DNA of 64,000 nt from Kineosporia rhizophila (GTDB taxonomy: Bacteria; Actinomycetota; Actinomycetes; Actinomycetales; Kineosporiaceae), in the NCBI RefSeq assembly GCF_021277265.1, contig NZ_JAJSOH010000001.1, forward strand, positions 310,001-374,000, read 5' to 3'. The position numbers and the translations under genes were made by a program. The notes under the pieces were generated by a model that worked only from the letters and a program-made list of their open reading frames with translations, had not been told where the DNA came from and ran no database searches. Below, in pieces: positions 50,430 through 59,417 of the stretch. How positions within the stretch are numbered: the stretch's first letter is position 1; each line of letters opens with the position of its first letter.

Positions 50430-51959
50430 TCATCCCGGCTTCACGTCGGTCCGCGGGCCCGGCCGGGCGGTCTTGCTGGTCCAGTCCAGGGTGAGTTCGA
50501 CGGCGTGGGTCCAGTTCCGGTACTCCGACTCGCGGCGCCGCGGGTCCATCGCCGGCGACCACTGCGCGGCCAGGTGCCAGTTGCGCCTCAGCCCCTCCAG
50601 GTCCGACCAGTAGCCGACAGCCAGCCCGGCGGCGTAACCGGCTCCGAGCGAGACGGTCTCGGCCACCATCGGGCGCACCACCGGCACGTCGAGGACGTCG
50701 GCGACGAACTGCATGAGCAGGTTGTCCGAGGTCATCCCACCGTCCACCTTCAGCGCCTGCAGCCGCAGCGAGGAGTCGGCGTTCATCGCGTCCAGCACCT
50801 CGCGAGTCTGCCAGCCGGTCGACTCCAGCACCGCCCGGGCCAGGTGCCCGCGGGTGATGTAACTGGTCAGGCCCGCGATCACGCCCCGGGCCTCGGGCCG
50901 CCAGTGCGGGGCGAACAGACCGTAGAACGCCGGCACGATGTAGCAGCCCCCGTTGTCGTCCACCGTGCGGGCCAGGGTCTCGATCTCGGCCGCGCTGGAG
51001 ATCAGCCCGAGGCCGTCGCGGAACCACTGCACCAGCGAACCGGTGATCGCGATCGAGCCCTCCAGCGCGTAGTGCGCCGGCTCCCCGGCCACCTGGTAGG
51101 CCACCGTGGTGAGCAGCCCGTGGGTGGAGGCGACCAGTTCGGTACCGGTGTTCAGCAGCAGGAAACTGCCGGTGCCGTAGGTGCACTTTCCCTCGCCCGC
51201 ACCGAAACAGGTCTGCCCGAACAGGGCCGCCTGCTGGTCGCCCAGCGCAGCCGCGATCGGTACTCCCTCCAGGGCGCCGTGCCCGGTGCCGTACGTCTCC
51301 AGCGAGCCGCGGATCTCCGGCAGGACCGCCTCGGGGATGCCGAAGAACTCCAGCAACTCCGGATCCCACTGCAGCGAGCGGATGTTCATCAGCAGGGTGC
51401 GGCTGGCGTTGGTCACGTCGGTGACGTGGACACCGGAGGTGAGGTTCCAGATCAGCCAGGACTCCATCGTCCCGAAGAGCACCTCGCCGCGTTCGGCCCG
51501 CTCCCGCAGCCCGGGCGTCTGGTCGAGGATCCAGCGCATCTTCGGGGCGCTGAAGTACGAGGCCAGCGGCAGGCCGGTGAGCGCGGGGATCCGCTCGGCG
51601 CCGGGCCGGTGCACCATCTCGTCGACCATGGCGTCGGTGCGGGTGTCCTGCCAGACGATCGCCCGGCGCACCGGCCGGCCGCTCTCGCGCTCCCAGACCA
51701 CGATCGTCTCGCGCTGATTGGCGATCCCGACCGCGGCGATGTCGTGGGCGCTGGCCCCCACGTCGGCCAGCACCCGCTTCACCACCTTCTCCACGTTGCG
51801 CCAGATCTCCAGCGGATCGTGTTCCAGCCAGCCCGGTTTCGGGAAGTACTGGTGGTGCTCGAGCTGGTGCACGGCGACCAGCTGGCCGCCGTGGTCGAAC
51901 AGGATCGCCCGGGTGCTGGTCGTGCCCTGGTCGATCGCCATCACGAAACGTGGCTTCAC
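50430..51959 (-). CDS. glpK: Glycerol kinase, copy 1
   Basis: This 509-residue FGGY-family kinase phosphorylates glycerol with ATP. Motifs are [19 protein letters not shown] (phosphate 1), [16 protein letters not shown] [50 protein letters not shown] and [15 protein letters not shown] (adenosine motif). The GTG start at 51959 overlaps the IclR stop by 4 nt, so the regulator and the kinase are co-translated. A second copy lies in the divergent operon. Confidence 0.93.
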   Translation of the reverse strand: MKPRFVMAIDQGTTSTRAILFDHGGQLVAVHQLEHHQYFPKPGWLEHDPLEIWRNVEKVVKRVLADVGASAHDIAAVGIANQRETIVVWERESGRPVRRAIVWQDTRTDAMVDEMVHRPGAERIPALTGLPLASYFSAPKMRWILDQTPGLRERAERGEVLFGTMESWLIWNLTSGVHVTDVTNASRTLLMNIRSLQWDPELLEFFGIPEAVLPEIRGSLETYGTGHGALEGVPIAAALGDQQAALFGQTCFGAGEGKCTYGTGSFLLLNTGTELVASTHGLLTTVAYQVAGEPAHYALEGSIAITGSLVQWFRDGLGLISSAAEIETLARTVDDNGGCYIVPAFYGLFAPHWRPEARGVIAGLTSYITRGHLARAVLESTGWQTREVLDAMNADSSLRLQALKVDGGMTSDNLLMQFVADVLDVPVVRPMVAETVSLGAGYAAGLAVGYWSDLEGLRRNWHLAAQWSPAMDPRRRESEYRNWTHAVELTLDWTSKTARPGPRTDVKPG

Positions 51960-52729
51960 GCCTGTGTCCTCGGGGTTGTGAGTTCGCGCCCGACGGCCCG
52001 GGAACATTCCTGGACCAGGGCGAGCAGCCGGGGGCGGGGCGCCCCCGCGGAGTCGCAGAGCCGGTCCAGAGCACCGTGGATGCCGATCGCGCCGACCACC
52101 AGCCCGCCCACCCCGGTCAGCGGGGCCGCCAGGCCGGCCGTGTCCATCGCGTACTCACCGGCCGACACCGCCCAGCCCTGGCGCCGGATCTGCGTCAGCT
52201 CGGCCGCCAGCCGGGCCCGGGTGGCGATGGTGCGGCTGGTGTACGGGGTCAGGGCGTCGTCGGTCAGGGTCTGGGCGGCGGTCGGGTGGAAGGCCAGCAG
52301 CACCTTGCCCAGCGCGGTGGCGTGCCCGGGCAGCAGCGCCCCGACGTCGGCCTTCTGGCTGGAGTGGTCCGGGCGGAAGACGTAGTGGACCACCCGCGCG
52401 TCGGCCCCCTCGGGCACCACCACCCGCACCGCCTCACCGCTGCGCGCGGCCAGCGGGTCGGCCCAGTTCATGCTGCGGGCCCGCAGCTCGTTCGGGTCGA
52501 CCGGGCGGCCGCCCAGCGCGAACAGGCCGTCGCCGATCAGGTAGCGGCCGGTGATCCGGTCCTGCTCGACGAAGCCCACGTCGCCCAGGGTGCGCAGGAT
52601 GCCGTGCGCCGTGCCGCGGGAGAGCTGAACGGCTGAACTGATCTCACTCAGGCGCAGCGGAGCCGGCGCCGCGGCGAGCAGCTTCAGGATCGCGGCGGCA
52701 CGCTCGATGGACTGGATCGAGCCCGGCAT
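51956..52729 (-). CDS. IclR family regulator of glycerol genes (GylR-like)
   Basis: This 257-residue IclR protein has the helix-turn-helix [15 protein letters not shown] with recognition helix [12 protein letters not shown], and the effector domain with [16 protein letters not shown]. Position and partner genes match Streptomyces GylR, which represses glycerol uptake genes and responds to glycerol 3-phosphate. The palindrome TCGACA-a-TGTCGA 30 bp upstream is its likely operator, between its own gene and the divergent glpF operon. Confidence 0.92.
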   Translation of the reverse strand: MPGSIQSIERAAAILKLLAAAPAPLRLSEISSAVQLSRGTAHGILRTLGDVGFVEQDRITGRYLIGDGLFALGGRPVDPNELRARSMNWADPLAARSGEAVRVVVPEGADARVVHYVFRPDHSSQKADVGALLPGHATALGKVLLAFHPTAAQTLTDDALTPYTSRTIATRARLAAELTQIRRQGWAVSAGEYAMDTAGLAAPLTGVGGLVVGAIGIHGALDRLCDSAGAPRPRLLALVQECSRAVGRELTTPRTQA

Positions 52730-52758
52730 CCGGCCAACGTAGACCGGTCAGCACATGT

Positions 52759-52771
52759 TCGACAATGTCGA
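52759..52771. promoter_or_regulatory. GylR-type operator between the two glycerol operons
   Basis: TCGACAATGTCGA is a perfect palindrome apart from its single central base. It lies 30 bp from the regulator start and 91 bp from the glpF start, in the shared divergent control region. Confidence 0.65.
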
Positions 52772-52861
52772 CGGGCGAGCGTTGTTGCCGTGGCCTGGGT
52801 CTTCATAGCTTCGAGGGACCCGGAAACATCAGGGCAACATTCATCGGACAAGGGTGACGCC

Positions 52862-53734
52862 ATGCCAAAGACGGCACGCGCAGCCGGTCGCACGACCGCA
52901 GCGGACAAGAATCCGCCCAACCTTCCCTCCCCGGCCCCCAGGGTCCCCGGTCTCACCGGTGAACTGGCCGCCGAGTTCTTCGGAACCTTCATCCTGATCC
53001 TCTTCGGGGTCGGCGTGGTCGCCCAGGTGGTCGCCGGCGGGATCGGTGACCACGACAGCATCACCTGGGCCTGGGGCTTCGGCGTCATGCTGGGCATCTT
53101 CGCCGCCGGCAAGATCAGCGGCGCCCACCTGAACCCCGCGGTCACCATCGCCCTGGCCGCCTACCAGGGCTTCTCCTGGGCCAAGGTCGCGCCCTACATC
53201 GCGGCCCAGACCGTCGGTGCCTTCCTGGCCGCGCTGATCGTGCGCTGGAACTACACCGACGTGATCGCCGCCGTGGACCCCGGCCACACCATTGCCACCC
53301 AGGGCATCTTCTCGACCCTTCCGGGCAACGGGACCCTGCCGGTCGGCCAGGGCGGCGCCCTGCGCGACCAGATCATCGGTACCGCGATCCTGGTCTTCCT
53401 GGTCTTCGCGATCACCGACTCCCGCAACTCCCCGCCGCTGGCCAACCTCACCCCGCTGTTCGTCGGCCTGCTGGTGGTCGCGATCGGGATGGCCTGGGGC
53501 ACGCTCGACGGCTACGCGATCAACCCGGCCCGCGACTTCGGCCCGCGTCTGGCCTCGTTCTTCACCGGTTACGGCACCGCGATGCGAGATCAGAACGGAG
53601 ACCTGTTCTTCTGGGTCCCGATCGTCGGCCCGATCATCGGCGGTCTCGTCGGCGGCGCCCTGTACAAGTACGGCCTGCAGATCTTCCTGCCCAAGGCCGA
53701 CGAAACCACCCCTGCCCAGGCAAAGGAGCTGTAA
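52862..53734 (+). CDS. glpF: Glycerol facilitator (MIP/aquaporin family)
   Basis: This 290-residue channel protein has both NPA-type pore motifs, AHLNPAVTIALA and YAINPARDFGPRLA, with six membrane segments. The Asp after the second motif (NPARD) is typical of glycerol-conducting members. The N-terminus has a basic/Pro-rich stretch of about 35 residues before the first segment. ATG 52862 follows AAGGG. It is the first gene of glpF-glpK-glpD. Confidence 0.93.
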   Translation: MPKTARAAGRTTAADKNPPNLPSPAPRVPGLTGELAAEFFGTFILILFGVGVVAQVVAGGIGDHDSITWAWGFGVMLGIFAAGKISGAHLNPAVTIALAAYQGFSWAKVAPYIAAQTVGAFLAALIVRWNYTDVIAAVDPGHTIATQGIFSTLPGNGTLPVGQGGALRDQIIGTAILVFLVFAITDSRNSPPLANLTPLFVGLLVVAIGMAWGTLDGYAINPARDFGPRLASFFTGYGTAMRDQNGDLFFWVPIVGPIIGGLVGGALYKYGLQIFLPKADETTPAQAKEL

Positions 53735-53737
53735 GTC

Positions 53738-55252
53738 ATGGCAGACCTCATCGGTGCGATCGACCAGGGCACCACGTCGACCCGGTTCATGCTCTTCGAC
53801 CACGCGGGCAACGAGCGCGGCAAGAGCCAGCTCGAGCACGAGCAGATCCTGCCCCAGGCCGGCTGGGTGGAGCACAGCCCGGTGGAGATCTGGGAGCGCA
53901 CCCGGTCGGTGATGACCAACACGCTCAACGGCCTGGGCCTGCAGCCCTCGGACCTGGCCGCGCTGGGTATCACCAACCAGCGTGAGACCACGGTGGTCTG
54001 GAACAAGAAGACCGGCCGCCCGTACTACAACGCGATCGTCTGGCAGGACACCCGCACCGACCGGATCGCCTCGGCCCTGGACCGTGAGGGCAAGGGCGAC
54101 GTGATCCGGCAGAAGGCGGGCATCCCGCCGGCCACCTACTTCTCGGCCGGCAAGATCCAGTGGATCCTGGAGAACGTCCCGGGCGCCCGTGAGGACGCCG
54201 AGAAGGGCGACGCGATCTTCGGCAACACCGACAGCTGGCTGGTCTGGAACCTGACCGGCGGGGTGAACGGCGGCAAGCACGTCACCGACGTGACCAACGC
54301 CAGCCGCACCATGCTGATGAACCTCGAGACGCTGGACTGGGACGACGAACTGCTGTCGTTCTTCAACATCCCCCGGCAGATGCTCCCGGAGATCAAGCCG
54401 TCGTCCGAGCCGTCCTGGTACGGCGAGGTGGTCAGCCCCAGCGGCTTCCACGGCATCCCGATCTCCGGCATCCTCGGCGACCAGCAGGCCGCCATGGTGG
54501 GCCAGGTGTGCTTCGCCGCGGGCGAGGCCAAGAACACCTACGGCACCGGCAACTTCCTGCTGCTGAACACCGGCAACGAGCTCGTCCGCTCGAAGAACGG
54601 CCTGCTCACCACGGTCTGCTACAAGTTCGGCGACGAGGCCCCGGTCTACGCGCTGGAGGGCTCGATCGCGGTCACCGGCTCGGCCGTGCAGTGGCTGCGC
54701 GACCAGCTCGGCATCATCTCGGGCGCCTCCGAGATCGAGACCCTGGCCCGCAGCGTCAAGGACTCCGGCGGCATGTACTTCGTGCCGGCCTTCTCCGGCC
54801 TGTTCGCTCCCTACTGGCGCAGTGACGCCCGCGGGGCCATCGTCGGTATGTCGCGGTACAACACCAACGCGCACCTGGCCCGGGCCACGCTGGAGTCGAT
54901 CTGCTACCAGAGCAAGGACGTGTCGGACGCGATGGAGGCGGACTCGGGTGTGAAGCTCGAGGTGCTCAAGGTGGACGGCGGGGTGACCGCTAACGAGCTG
55001 TGCATGCAGCTCCAGGCGGACATCCTGGACGTGCCCGTGAGCCGCCCGGTGGTCGCCGAGACCACGGCGCTCGGGGCGGCCTACGCGGCCGGCCTGGCCG
55101 TCGGGTTCTGGCAGAACACCGACGAGCTGCGGCAGAACTGGAACGAGTCGAAGCGCTGGAGCCCGGAGTGGTCCGAGGAGCAGCGCACCAGCGGTTACGC
55201 GGGCTGGAAGAAGGCCGTGGACCGGACGACAGGATGGGTGGAAGTGGAATGA
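53738..55252 (+). CDS. glpK: Glycerol kinase, copy 2
   Basis: This 504-residue FGGY kinase has [58 protein letters not shown] and [15 protein letters not shown]. It begins 3 nt after glpF and overlaps glpD by 4 nt. It is related to copy 1 but clearly different, so the duplication is not recent. Confidence 0.94.
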   Translation: MADLIGAIDQGTTSTRFMLFDHAGNERGKSQLEHEQILPQAGWVEHSPVEIWERTRSVMTNTLNGLGLQPSDLAALGITNQRETTVVWNKKTGRPYYNAIVWQDTRTDRIASALDREGKGDVIRQKAGIPPATYFSAGKIQWILENVPGAREDAEKGDAIFGNTDSWLVWNLTGGVNGGKHVTDVTNASRTMLMNLETLDWDDELLSFFNIPRQMLPEIKPSSEPSWYGEVVSPSGFHGIPISGILGDQQAAMVGQVCFAAGEAKNTYGTGNFLLLNTGNELVRSKNGLLTTVCYKFGDEAPVYALEGSIAVTGSAVQWLRDQLGIISGASEIETLARSVKDSGGMYFVPAFSGLFAPYWRSDARGAIVGMSRYNTNAHLARATLESICYQSKDVSDAMEADSGVKLEVLKVDGGVTANELCMQLQADILDVPVSRPVVAETTALGAAYAAGLAVGFWQNTDELRQNWNESKRWSPEWSEEQRTSGYAGWKKAVDRTTGWVEVE

Positions 55253-56961
55253 GCACCGCGCAGGAACCGTTCAGCCCGGCCGGACGCGAAGCCGCACTGG
55301 CCAGGCTGGCGGAGGAGGAACTCGACGTCCTGGTGATCGGGGGTGGGGTGGTCGGCGCCGGTGCGGCGCTGGACGCCGTCACCCGCGGTCTGAGCACCGG
55401 TCTGGTCGAGATGCGGGACTACGCGGCGGGCACCTCCAGCCGGTCGACCAAGCTGTTCCACGGTGGTCTGCGCTACCTGGAGCAGCTCAACTTCGCGCTG
55501 GTGTTCGAGGCGCTGAAGGAACGGTCGCTGAACCTGGAGACCCTCGCCCCGCACCTCGTCCACCCGGTGGAGTTCATCTACCCGCTGACCAAGCCGTTCG
55601 ACCACGCCTACGTGTCCCTGGGCATGGGTGTGTACGACGTCATGGGCTCGGGCCGGGGCGTGCCGCACCACATGCGGTACATGCGCCGGGCCAAGGCGGC
55701 CGAGTCGTTCCCCTCCGGCAAGCGTGCGGAGATCACCGGGGCGATCTCGTTCTACGAGGGCCAGGTGGACGACGCTCGGCACACCATGATGATCGCCCGT
55801 ACGGCGGCCTCCTACGGTGCGGCGATCGCCAACAGCACCCGGGTGGAACGGTTCCTGCGTGAGGACGACCGCGTGATCGGCGTGGTCGCCCGGGATCTGG
55901 AGTCCGGCAAGGAGTTCGAGATCCGCGCCCAGCACGTGATCAACGCGGCCGGGGTGTGGACCGACGAGATCCAGGAGATGGTCGGCGGCCGCGGGTCGTT
56001 CCGGGTGCGCGCCTCCAAGGGCGTGCACCTGGTGGTCCCGCGCAACCGGATCAACAGCCGTACCGGCATCATCCACCGGACCGAGAAGAGCCTGCTCTTC
56101 ATCATCCCGCGGGGCAGCCACTGGGTGATCGGCACGACCGACACGGACTGGAACCTGGACAAGGCCCACCCGGCCGCCAGCCAGACCGACATCGACTACC
56201 TCCTCGACCACGCCAACGCGCTGCTGGCCGACCCACTCACCCGGGAGGACGTCGTCGGCGTCTACGCCGGGCTCCGGCCGCTGCTGGCCGGGGAGGACGA
56301 GTCGACCAGCACGCTCTCCCGGGAGCACGCGGTGGCCAGCCCGGTCCGCGGTCTGACCGTGATCGCCGGCGGGAAGTACACCACCTACCGGGTGATGGCC
56401 AAGGACGCGGTCGACAACGCGGTGCACGGCCTGGAGCGCAAGGTTGCCGGGTCGATCACCGAGAAGGTGCCGCTGATCGGGGCCGACGGCTACTTCGCGG
56501 CCTGGAACAACCGGGCCCAGATCGCGAAGCGGGCCGGGCTGCGGGTGCATGTGCTCGAGCACCTGCTCAACCGCTACGGCAGCCTCTACACCCAGCTGCT
56601 CGACCTGATCCAGGAACGGCCGGAACTGGCCGAGCCGCTGGCCGGCGGGCCGGAGTACCTGAAGGCCGAGATCGTCTACGCGGCCTCGCACGAGGGCGCC
56701 CAGCACCTGGACGACATCCTGGCCCGGCGCACCCGGCTCTCGATCGAGGTGCCGGACCGTGGGCACCAGGCCGCCTCCGAGGTCGCCGAACTGGTGGCCC
56801 CGGTGCTGGGCTGGGGTCCGGAGCAGGTCGCCCGCGAGGTGGAGCACTACCAGAAGCGGGTGGCGGCCGAGATCGAGTCGCAGAAGCAGCCCGACGACCA
56901 GACCGCCGACGCCGCCCGGCTCGGTGCTCCGGACGTGCGGGTCGGTATCCCGAAGGACTGA
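55249..56961 (+). CDS. glpD: Aerobic glycerol-3-phosphate dehydrogenase
   Basis: This is a 570-residue FAD enzyme that oxidises glycerol 3-phosphate to dihydroxyacetone phosphate and gives electrons to the respiratory chain. It has the FAD motif [22 protein letters not shown], the substrate motif [28 protein letters not shown]-like [13 protein letters not shown], and [16 protein letters not shown] near the active site. The C-terminal helical domain is present. The ATG overlaps the glpK stop codon (ATGA). Confidence 0.95.
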   Translation: MSTAQEPFSPAGREAALARLAEEELDVLVIGGGVVGAGAALDAVTRGLSTGLVEMRDYAAGTSSRSTKLFHGGLRYLEQLNFALVFEALKERSLNLETLAPHLVHPVEFIYPLTKPFDHAYVSLGMGVYDVMGSGRGVPHHMRYMRRAKAAESFPSGKRAEITGAISFYEGQVDDARHTMMIARTAASYGAAIANSTRVERFLREDDRVIGVVARDLESGKEFEIRAQHVINAAGVWTDEIQEMVGGRGSFRVRASKGVHLVVPRNRINSRTGIIHRTEKSLLFIIPRGSHWVIGTTDTDWNLDKAHPAASQTDIDYLLDHANALLADPLTREDVVGVYAGLRPLLAGEDESTSTLSREHAVASPVRGLTVIAGGKYTTYRVMAKDAVDNAVHGLERKVAGSITEKVPLIGADGYFAAWNNRAQIAKRAGLRVHVLEHLLNRYGSLYTQLLDLIQERPELAEPLAGGPEYLKAEIVYAASHEGAQHLDDILARRTRLSIEVPDRGHQAASEVAELVAPVLGWGPEQVAREVEHYQKRVAAEIESQKQPDDQTADAARLGAPDVRVGIPKD

Positions 56962-57008
56962 GCCGATCAGGCACAGACCTGATCAGCAGCAGTTCTGCAC
57001 CAGACTTC

Positions 57009-57041
57009 GCGGTCGGCCCGGAGAACCCCCGGGCCGGCCGC
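57009..57041 (+). terminator. Terminator of the glpF-glpK-glpD operon
   Basis: A 13-bp stem (57009-57021 with 57029-57041, one G-T pair) encloses a 7-nt loop, 47 nt after the glpD stop. A weaker 7-bp hairpin (56965-56984) precedes it. No T-run follows, as is common in actinomycetes. Confidence 0.65.
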
Positions 57042-57123
57042 GATCTCCAAGCCCGTTGTGTTCTGGGTCATGTTCACCGGAAACGGCCGCGTCCGAGGGC
57101 TTTCGAACCTATCTTCGGCGATC

Positions 57124-57777
57124 ATGAAGAACATCCGCCGGGCCACCGCCGGTCTGGTCACTGCGGCCGTGGTCACCTCGCTGGTCGTGCTGGCCCCCGC
57201 CTCCCCGGCCGGTGCGGCCGACGCCCCCTGCTCGATCACCCCGAACTCGGTCACGGTCTACGACCGGCCGAAGACGGTGAAGCTCGACGTGAAGTCCGAC
57301 TTCCCCTACTGGGCCGCCGACGTCACCCGTGACCTGCGTTTCGACGCCGACGACGAGAACCCCCGGGCGACGATCTCACCCCAGGCGCTGTACCCGCAGA
57401 ACGCCGGGAAGCGCACCGCGACGATCGCCCTGCTGGACGAGACCGGTGACTCCACCGTCTGCGAGCCCGCGTTCAGCCTGATGCAGGGCTCGGCGGTCAC
57501 CGTCGCGGTGAAGAAGACCGGCACCAAGCGTCAGGTCTCGGGCACGCTCAGGCAGATCGTCTTCGGCGCGGTCGAGCCGTGGCAGCCCGCCGTGGGCCAG
57601 AAGGTCGCCGTGCAGTACAAGGCCAAGAGCGGCAAGTGGGTCACCACCGCCACGGTGAAGACCACGGCCGGCGGCAAGTTCAAGGTCACGAAGAAGCTGG
57701 GCAAGCGGACGTGGCGGGTCACCTACGCCGGTACCGCCACCGTTGCCCCCCGCACCTCCAAGTCGATCACTCGCTGA
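57124..57777 (+). CDS. Secreted protein of unknown function, paralogue 1
   Basis: This is a 217-residue protein with a signal peptide (MKNIRRATAGLVTAAVVTSL, then a cleavage-like PASPAGAADA). The mature part has two Cys and a first beta-rich half (VKLDVKSDFPYWAADV). A Lys-rich second half follows (VTVAVKKTGTKRQVSGTLR, KVAVQYKAKSGKWVTTATVK, GKFKVTKKLGKRTWRVTYAG) that looks like an Ig-like or carbohydrate-binding-type beta-sandwich common at actinobacterial surfaces. ATG 57124 gives the signal peptide at the right place. Two paralogues follow. Confidence 0.8.
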   Translation: MKNIRRATAGLVTAAVVTSLVVLAPASPAGAADAPCSITPNSVTVYDRPKTVKLDVKSDFPYWAADVTRDLRFDADDENPRATISPQALYPQNAGKRTATIALLDETGDSTVCEPAFSLMQGSAVTVAVKKTGTKRQVSGTLRQIVFGAVEPWQPAVGQKVAVQYKAKSGKWVTTATVKTTAGGKFKVTKKLGKRTWRVTYAGTATVAPRTSKSITR

Positions 57778-57780
57778 CCC

Positions 57781-57811
57781 GGTGGGGTACGGGCCCCTCC
57801 CGCACCCCACC
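57781..57811 (+). terminator. Terminator after secreted paralogue 1
   Basis: GGTGGGGT-a-CGGG pairs with CCCG-c-ACCCCACC (12 bp with one internal mismatch), starting 3 nt after the stop codon. Confidence 0.6.
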
Positions 57812-57893
57812 ACCAAACCGCTCACCGACGTCCTCTGTTCGGTCGAGACCCGAACCACCGCCGGAGCGGTACCCGGGCGCCTACTCTCGGAGG

Positions 57894-58568
57894 ATGATCT
57901 CGCTGCGCAAGCCCGCGGCCGGCATCGTGGCCGCAGCCGTCCTCGTCCCGCTGACCCTGATCGGGTCGGCCGGGACCGCCTCTGCCCAGACCACCACCTG
58001 CGACCTGCGCCCCCGCGGCACCATCGTCGGGGCCAAGACCAAGACGGTCGACTTCAACGTCCCCTCCGCCACCGAGTTCACCTACGAGCTGCCCGAACTG
58101 GGCCTGTACGTCTACGACACCGAGGTGGACGGCGACGGCAGCTTCGCCGAGATCGGCCCCGAGCTGTACAAGAACTCCGACGCCGGGGCCCACCAGGGCG
58201 AGGTGCAGCGGGTGCGCCGCAGCGACGGCGAGCAGGACACCTGCACCGCCACCTGGAGGATCAAGCGGGCCACCCGGCTGCAGGACGTGAAGGTCAGCAG
58301 GATCGAGCACGGCCGCAAGCTCACCGGCCGGCTGGAACGCGTGGTCTGGGGCAAGAAACCGGACGACCGCTGGACCAGCTACTCGAAGGGGTCGGTCAGC
58401 ATCTACTTCGAGAACGCCCGGGGCAAGTGGCAGAACGCCGGTTCCGCCGAGCTCACCAAGGGCGGCAGGTTCACGTTCACCAAGCAGATCGGGGAACGCC
58501 GGTGGCGCCTGTACTTCCAGGGTGACAACCTCTCCGGCTCCTCGCCCGAGATCGAGGTCAAGGGCTGA
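57894..58568 (+). CDS. Secreted protein of unknown function, paralogue 2
   Basis: This 224-residue protein has a signal peptide (MISLRKPAAGIVAAAVLV... ending GTASAQ). It has the same plan as its neighbours: an N-terminal half with two Cys, then VKVSRIEHGRKLTGRLERVVWG, SIYFENARGKWQNAGSAELTKGGRFTF and RRWRLYFQGD, matching the second-half beta-sandwich of paralogue 1. ATG 57894 is immediately preceded by AGG in CGGAGG; spacing is tight. It has diverged more than paralogues 1 and 3 have from each other. Confidence 0.78.
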   Translation: MISLRKPAAGIVAAAVLVPLTLIGSAGTASAQTTTCDLRPRGTIVGAKTKTVDFNVPSATEFTYELPELGLYVYDTEVDGDGSFAEIGPELYKNSDAGAHQGEVQRVRRSDGEQDTCTATWRIKRATRLQDVKVSRIEHGRKLTGRLERVVWGKKPDDRWTSYSKGSVSIYFENARGKWQNAGSAELTKGGRFTFTKQIGERRWRLYFQGDNLSGSSPEIEVKG

Positions 58569-58637
58569 TCCGGTAGCCAAGGTCACGATTGCCTGAATTG
58601 CACCCCGGCGGAGCGGAATCCGCGTAGGTTTCCGGCC

Positions 58638-59342
58638 ATGACTTCGCTTCGCCGGGCTGCTGTTGCCCTGGCCTCCGCCGTAACCCTCACGTCGCTGGCC
58701 CTTCTCGCCCCCGCCACGTCCGCCTCCGCCGCGCCCGTGGCCCCCGGCATCTCCTCTTCGCAGTGCCCGCTCCAGCCCACCCTGGTCACCCTCGCCGACA
58801 AGCCGGAGAACGTGAAGTTCGACGTGAAGTCGGCGTACCCGTACTGGTCGATGCGCTTCACCACCGACGACCTGGGCGTGCAGGGGCCCTACCTGCTGCC
58901 CGACAAGAGCGACCTGACCTTCAAGCTCAGCCCGGCCAAGCTCTACAACAGCACCGCCGGCCTGGTGCCGGTCAAGCTCGACCTGTACGAGGAGGACCTC
59001 GACCTGGTCGGCACCTGCAACACCTCGTTCCGGCTGCTGCGGGCCTCCAAGACCACGGTGGCGGTGAAGAAGGTGAAGAACGGGCGGCAGATCTCCGGCA
59101 CGGTGCGCCGGGTGTCGTTCGGGCAGCCGGCCGACCGGACCTGGATCAAGGTCAAGGGCCAGGGCGTCTCGATCGAGGTCAAGAAGAAGGGCCAGTGGGT
59201 CTCCGTCGACTGGGTGAAGACCGCCGCCGACGGCACCTTCAGCAGCAAGGTGAAGGCGAGCAAGAAGAAGAGCCAGTGGCGGGCCGTTTTCGGCGGCATG
59301 GGCAGCACCACCACCAGCACCTCGAAGACCGTCACCAAGTGA
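58638..59342 (+). CDS. Secreted protein of unknown function, paralogue 3
   Basis: This 234-residue protein has a signal peptide (MTSLRRAAVALASAVTLTSL, then TSASAAPV). Its mature part shares with paralogue 1 the blocks NVKFDVKSAYPYWSMRF (compare VKLDVKSDFPYWAADV) and TTVAVKKVKNGRQISGTVRRVSFG (compare VTVAVKKTGTKRQVSGTLRQIVFG). It ends with a Lys-rich strand pattern. A hairpin at 59369-59396 follows. Confidence 0.8.
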   Translation: MTSLRRAAVALASAVTLTSLALLAPATSASAAPVAPGISSSQCPLQPTLVTLADKPENVKFDVKSAYPYWSMRFTTDDLGVQGPYLLPDKSDLTFKLSPAKLYNSTAGLVPVKLDLYEEDLDLVGTCNTSFRLLRASKTTVAVKKVKNGRQISGTVRRVSFGQPADRTWIKVKGQGVSIEVKKKGQWVSVDWVKTAADGTFSSKVKASKKKSQWRAVFGGMGSTTTSTSKTVTK

Positions 59343-59368
59343 CGGATTGACCCGCCTGCGGGTGCTCT

Positions 59369-59396
59369 GGTCGGCTGGTGCTCGATCCAGCCGACC
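59369..59396 (+). terminator. Terminator after secreted paralogue 3
   Basis: GGTCGGCTGG (59369-59378) and CCAGCCGACC (59387-59396) form a perfect 10-bp stem with an 8-nt loop, just before the next gene's ribosome binding site. Confidence 0.6.
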
Positions 59397-59417
59397 GGAC
59401 CACCTGCGGGAGTGACG

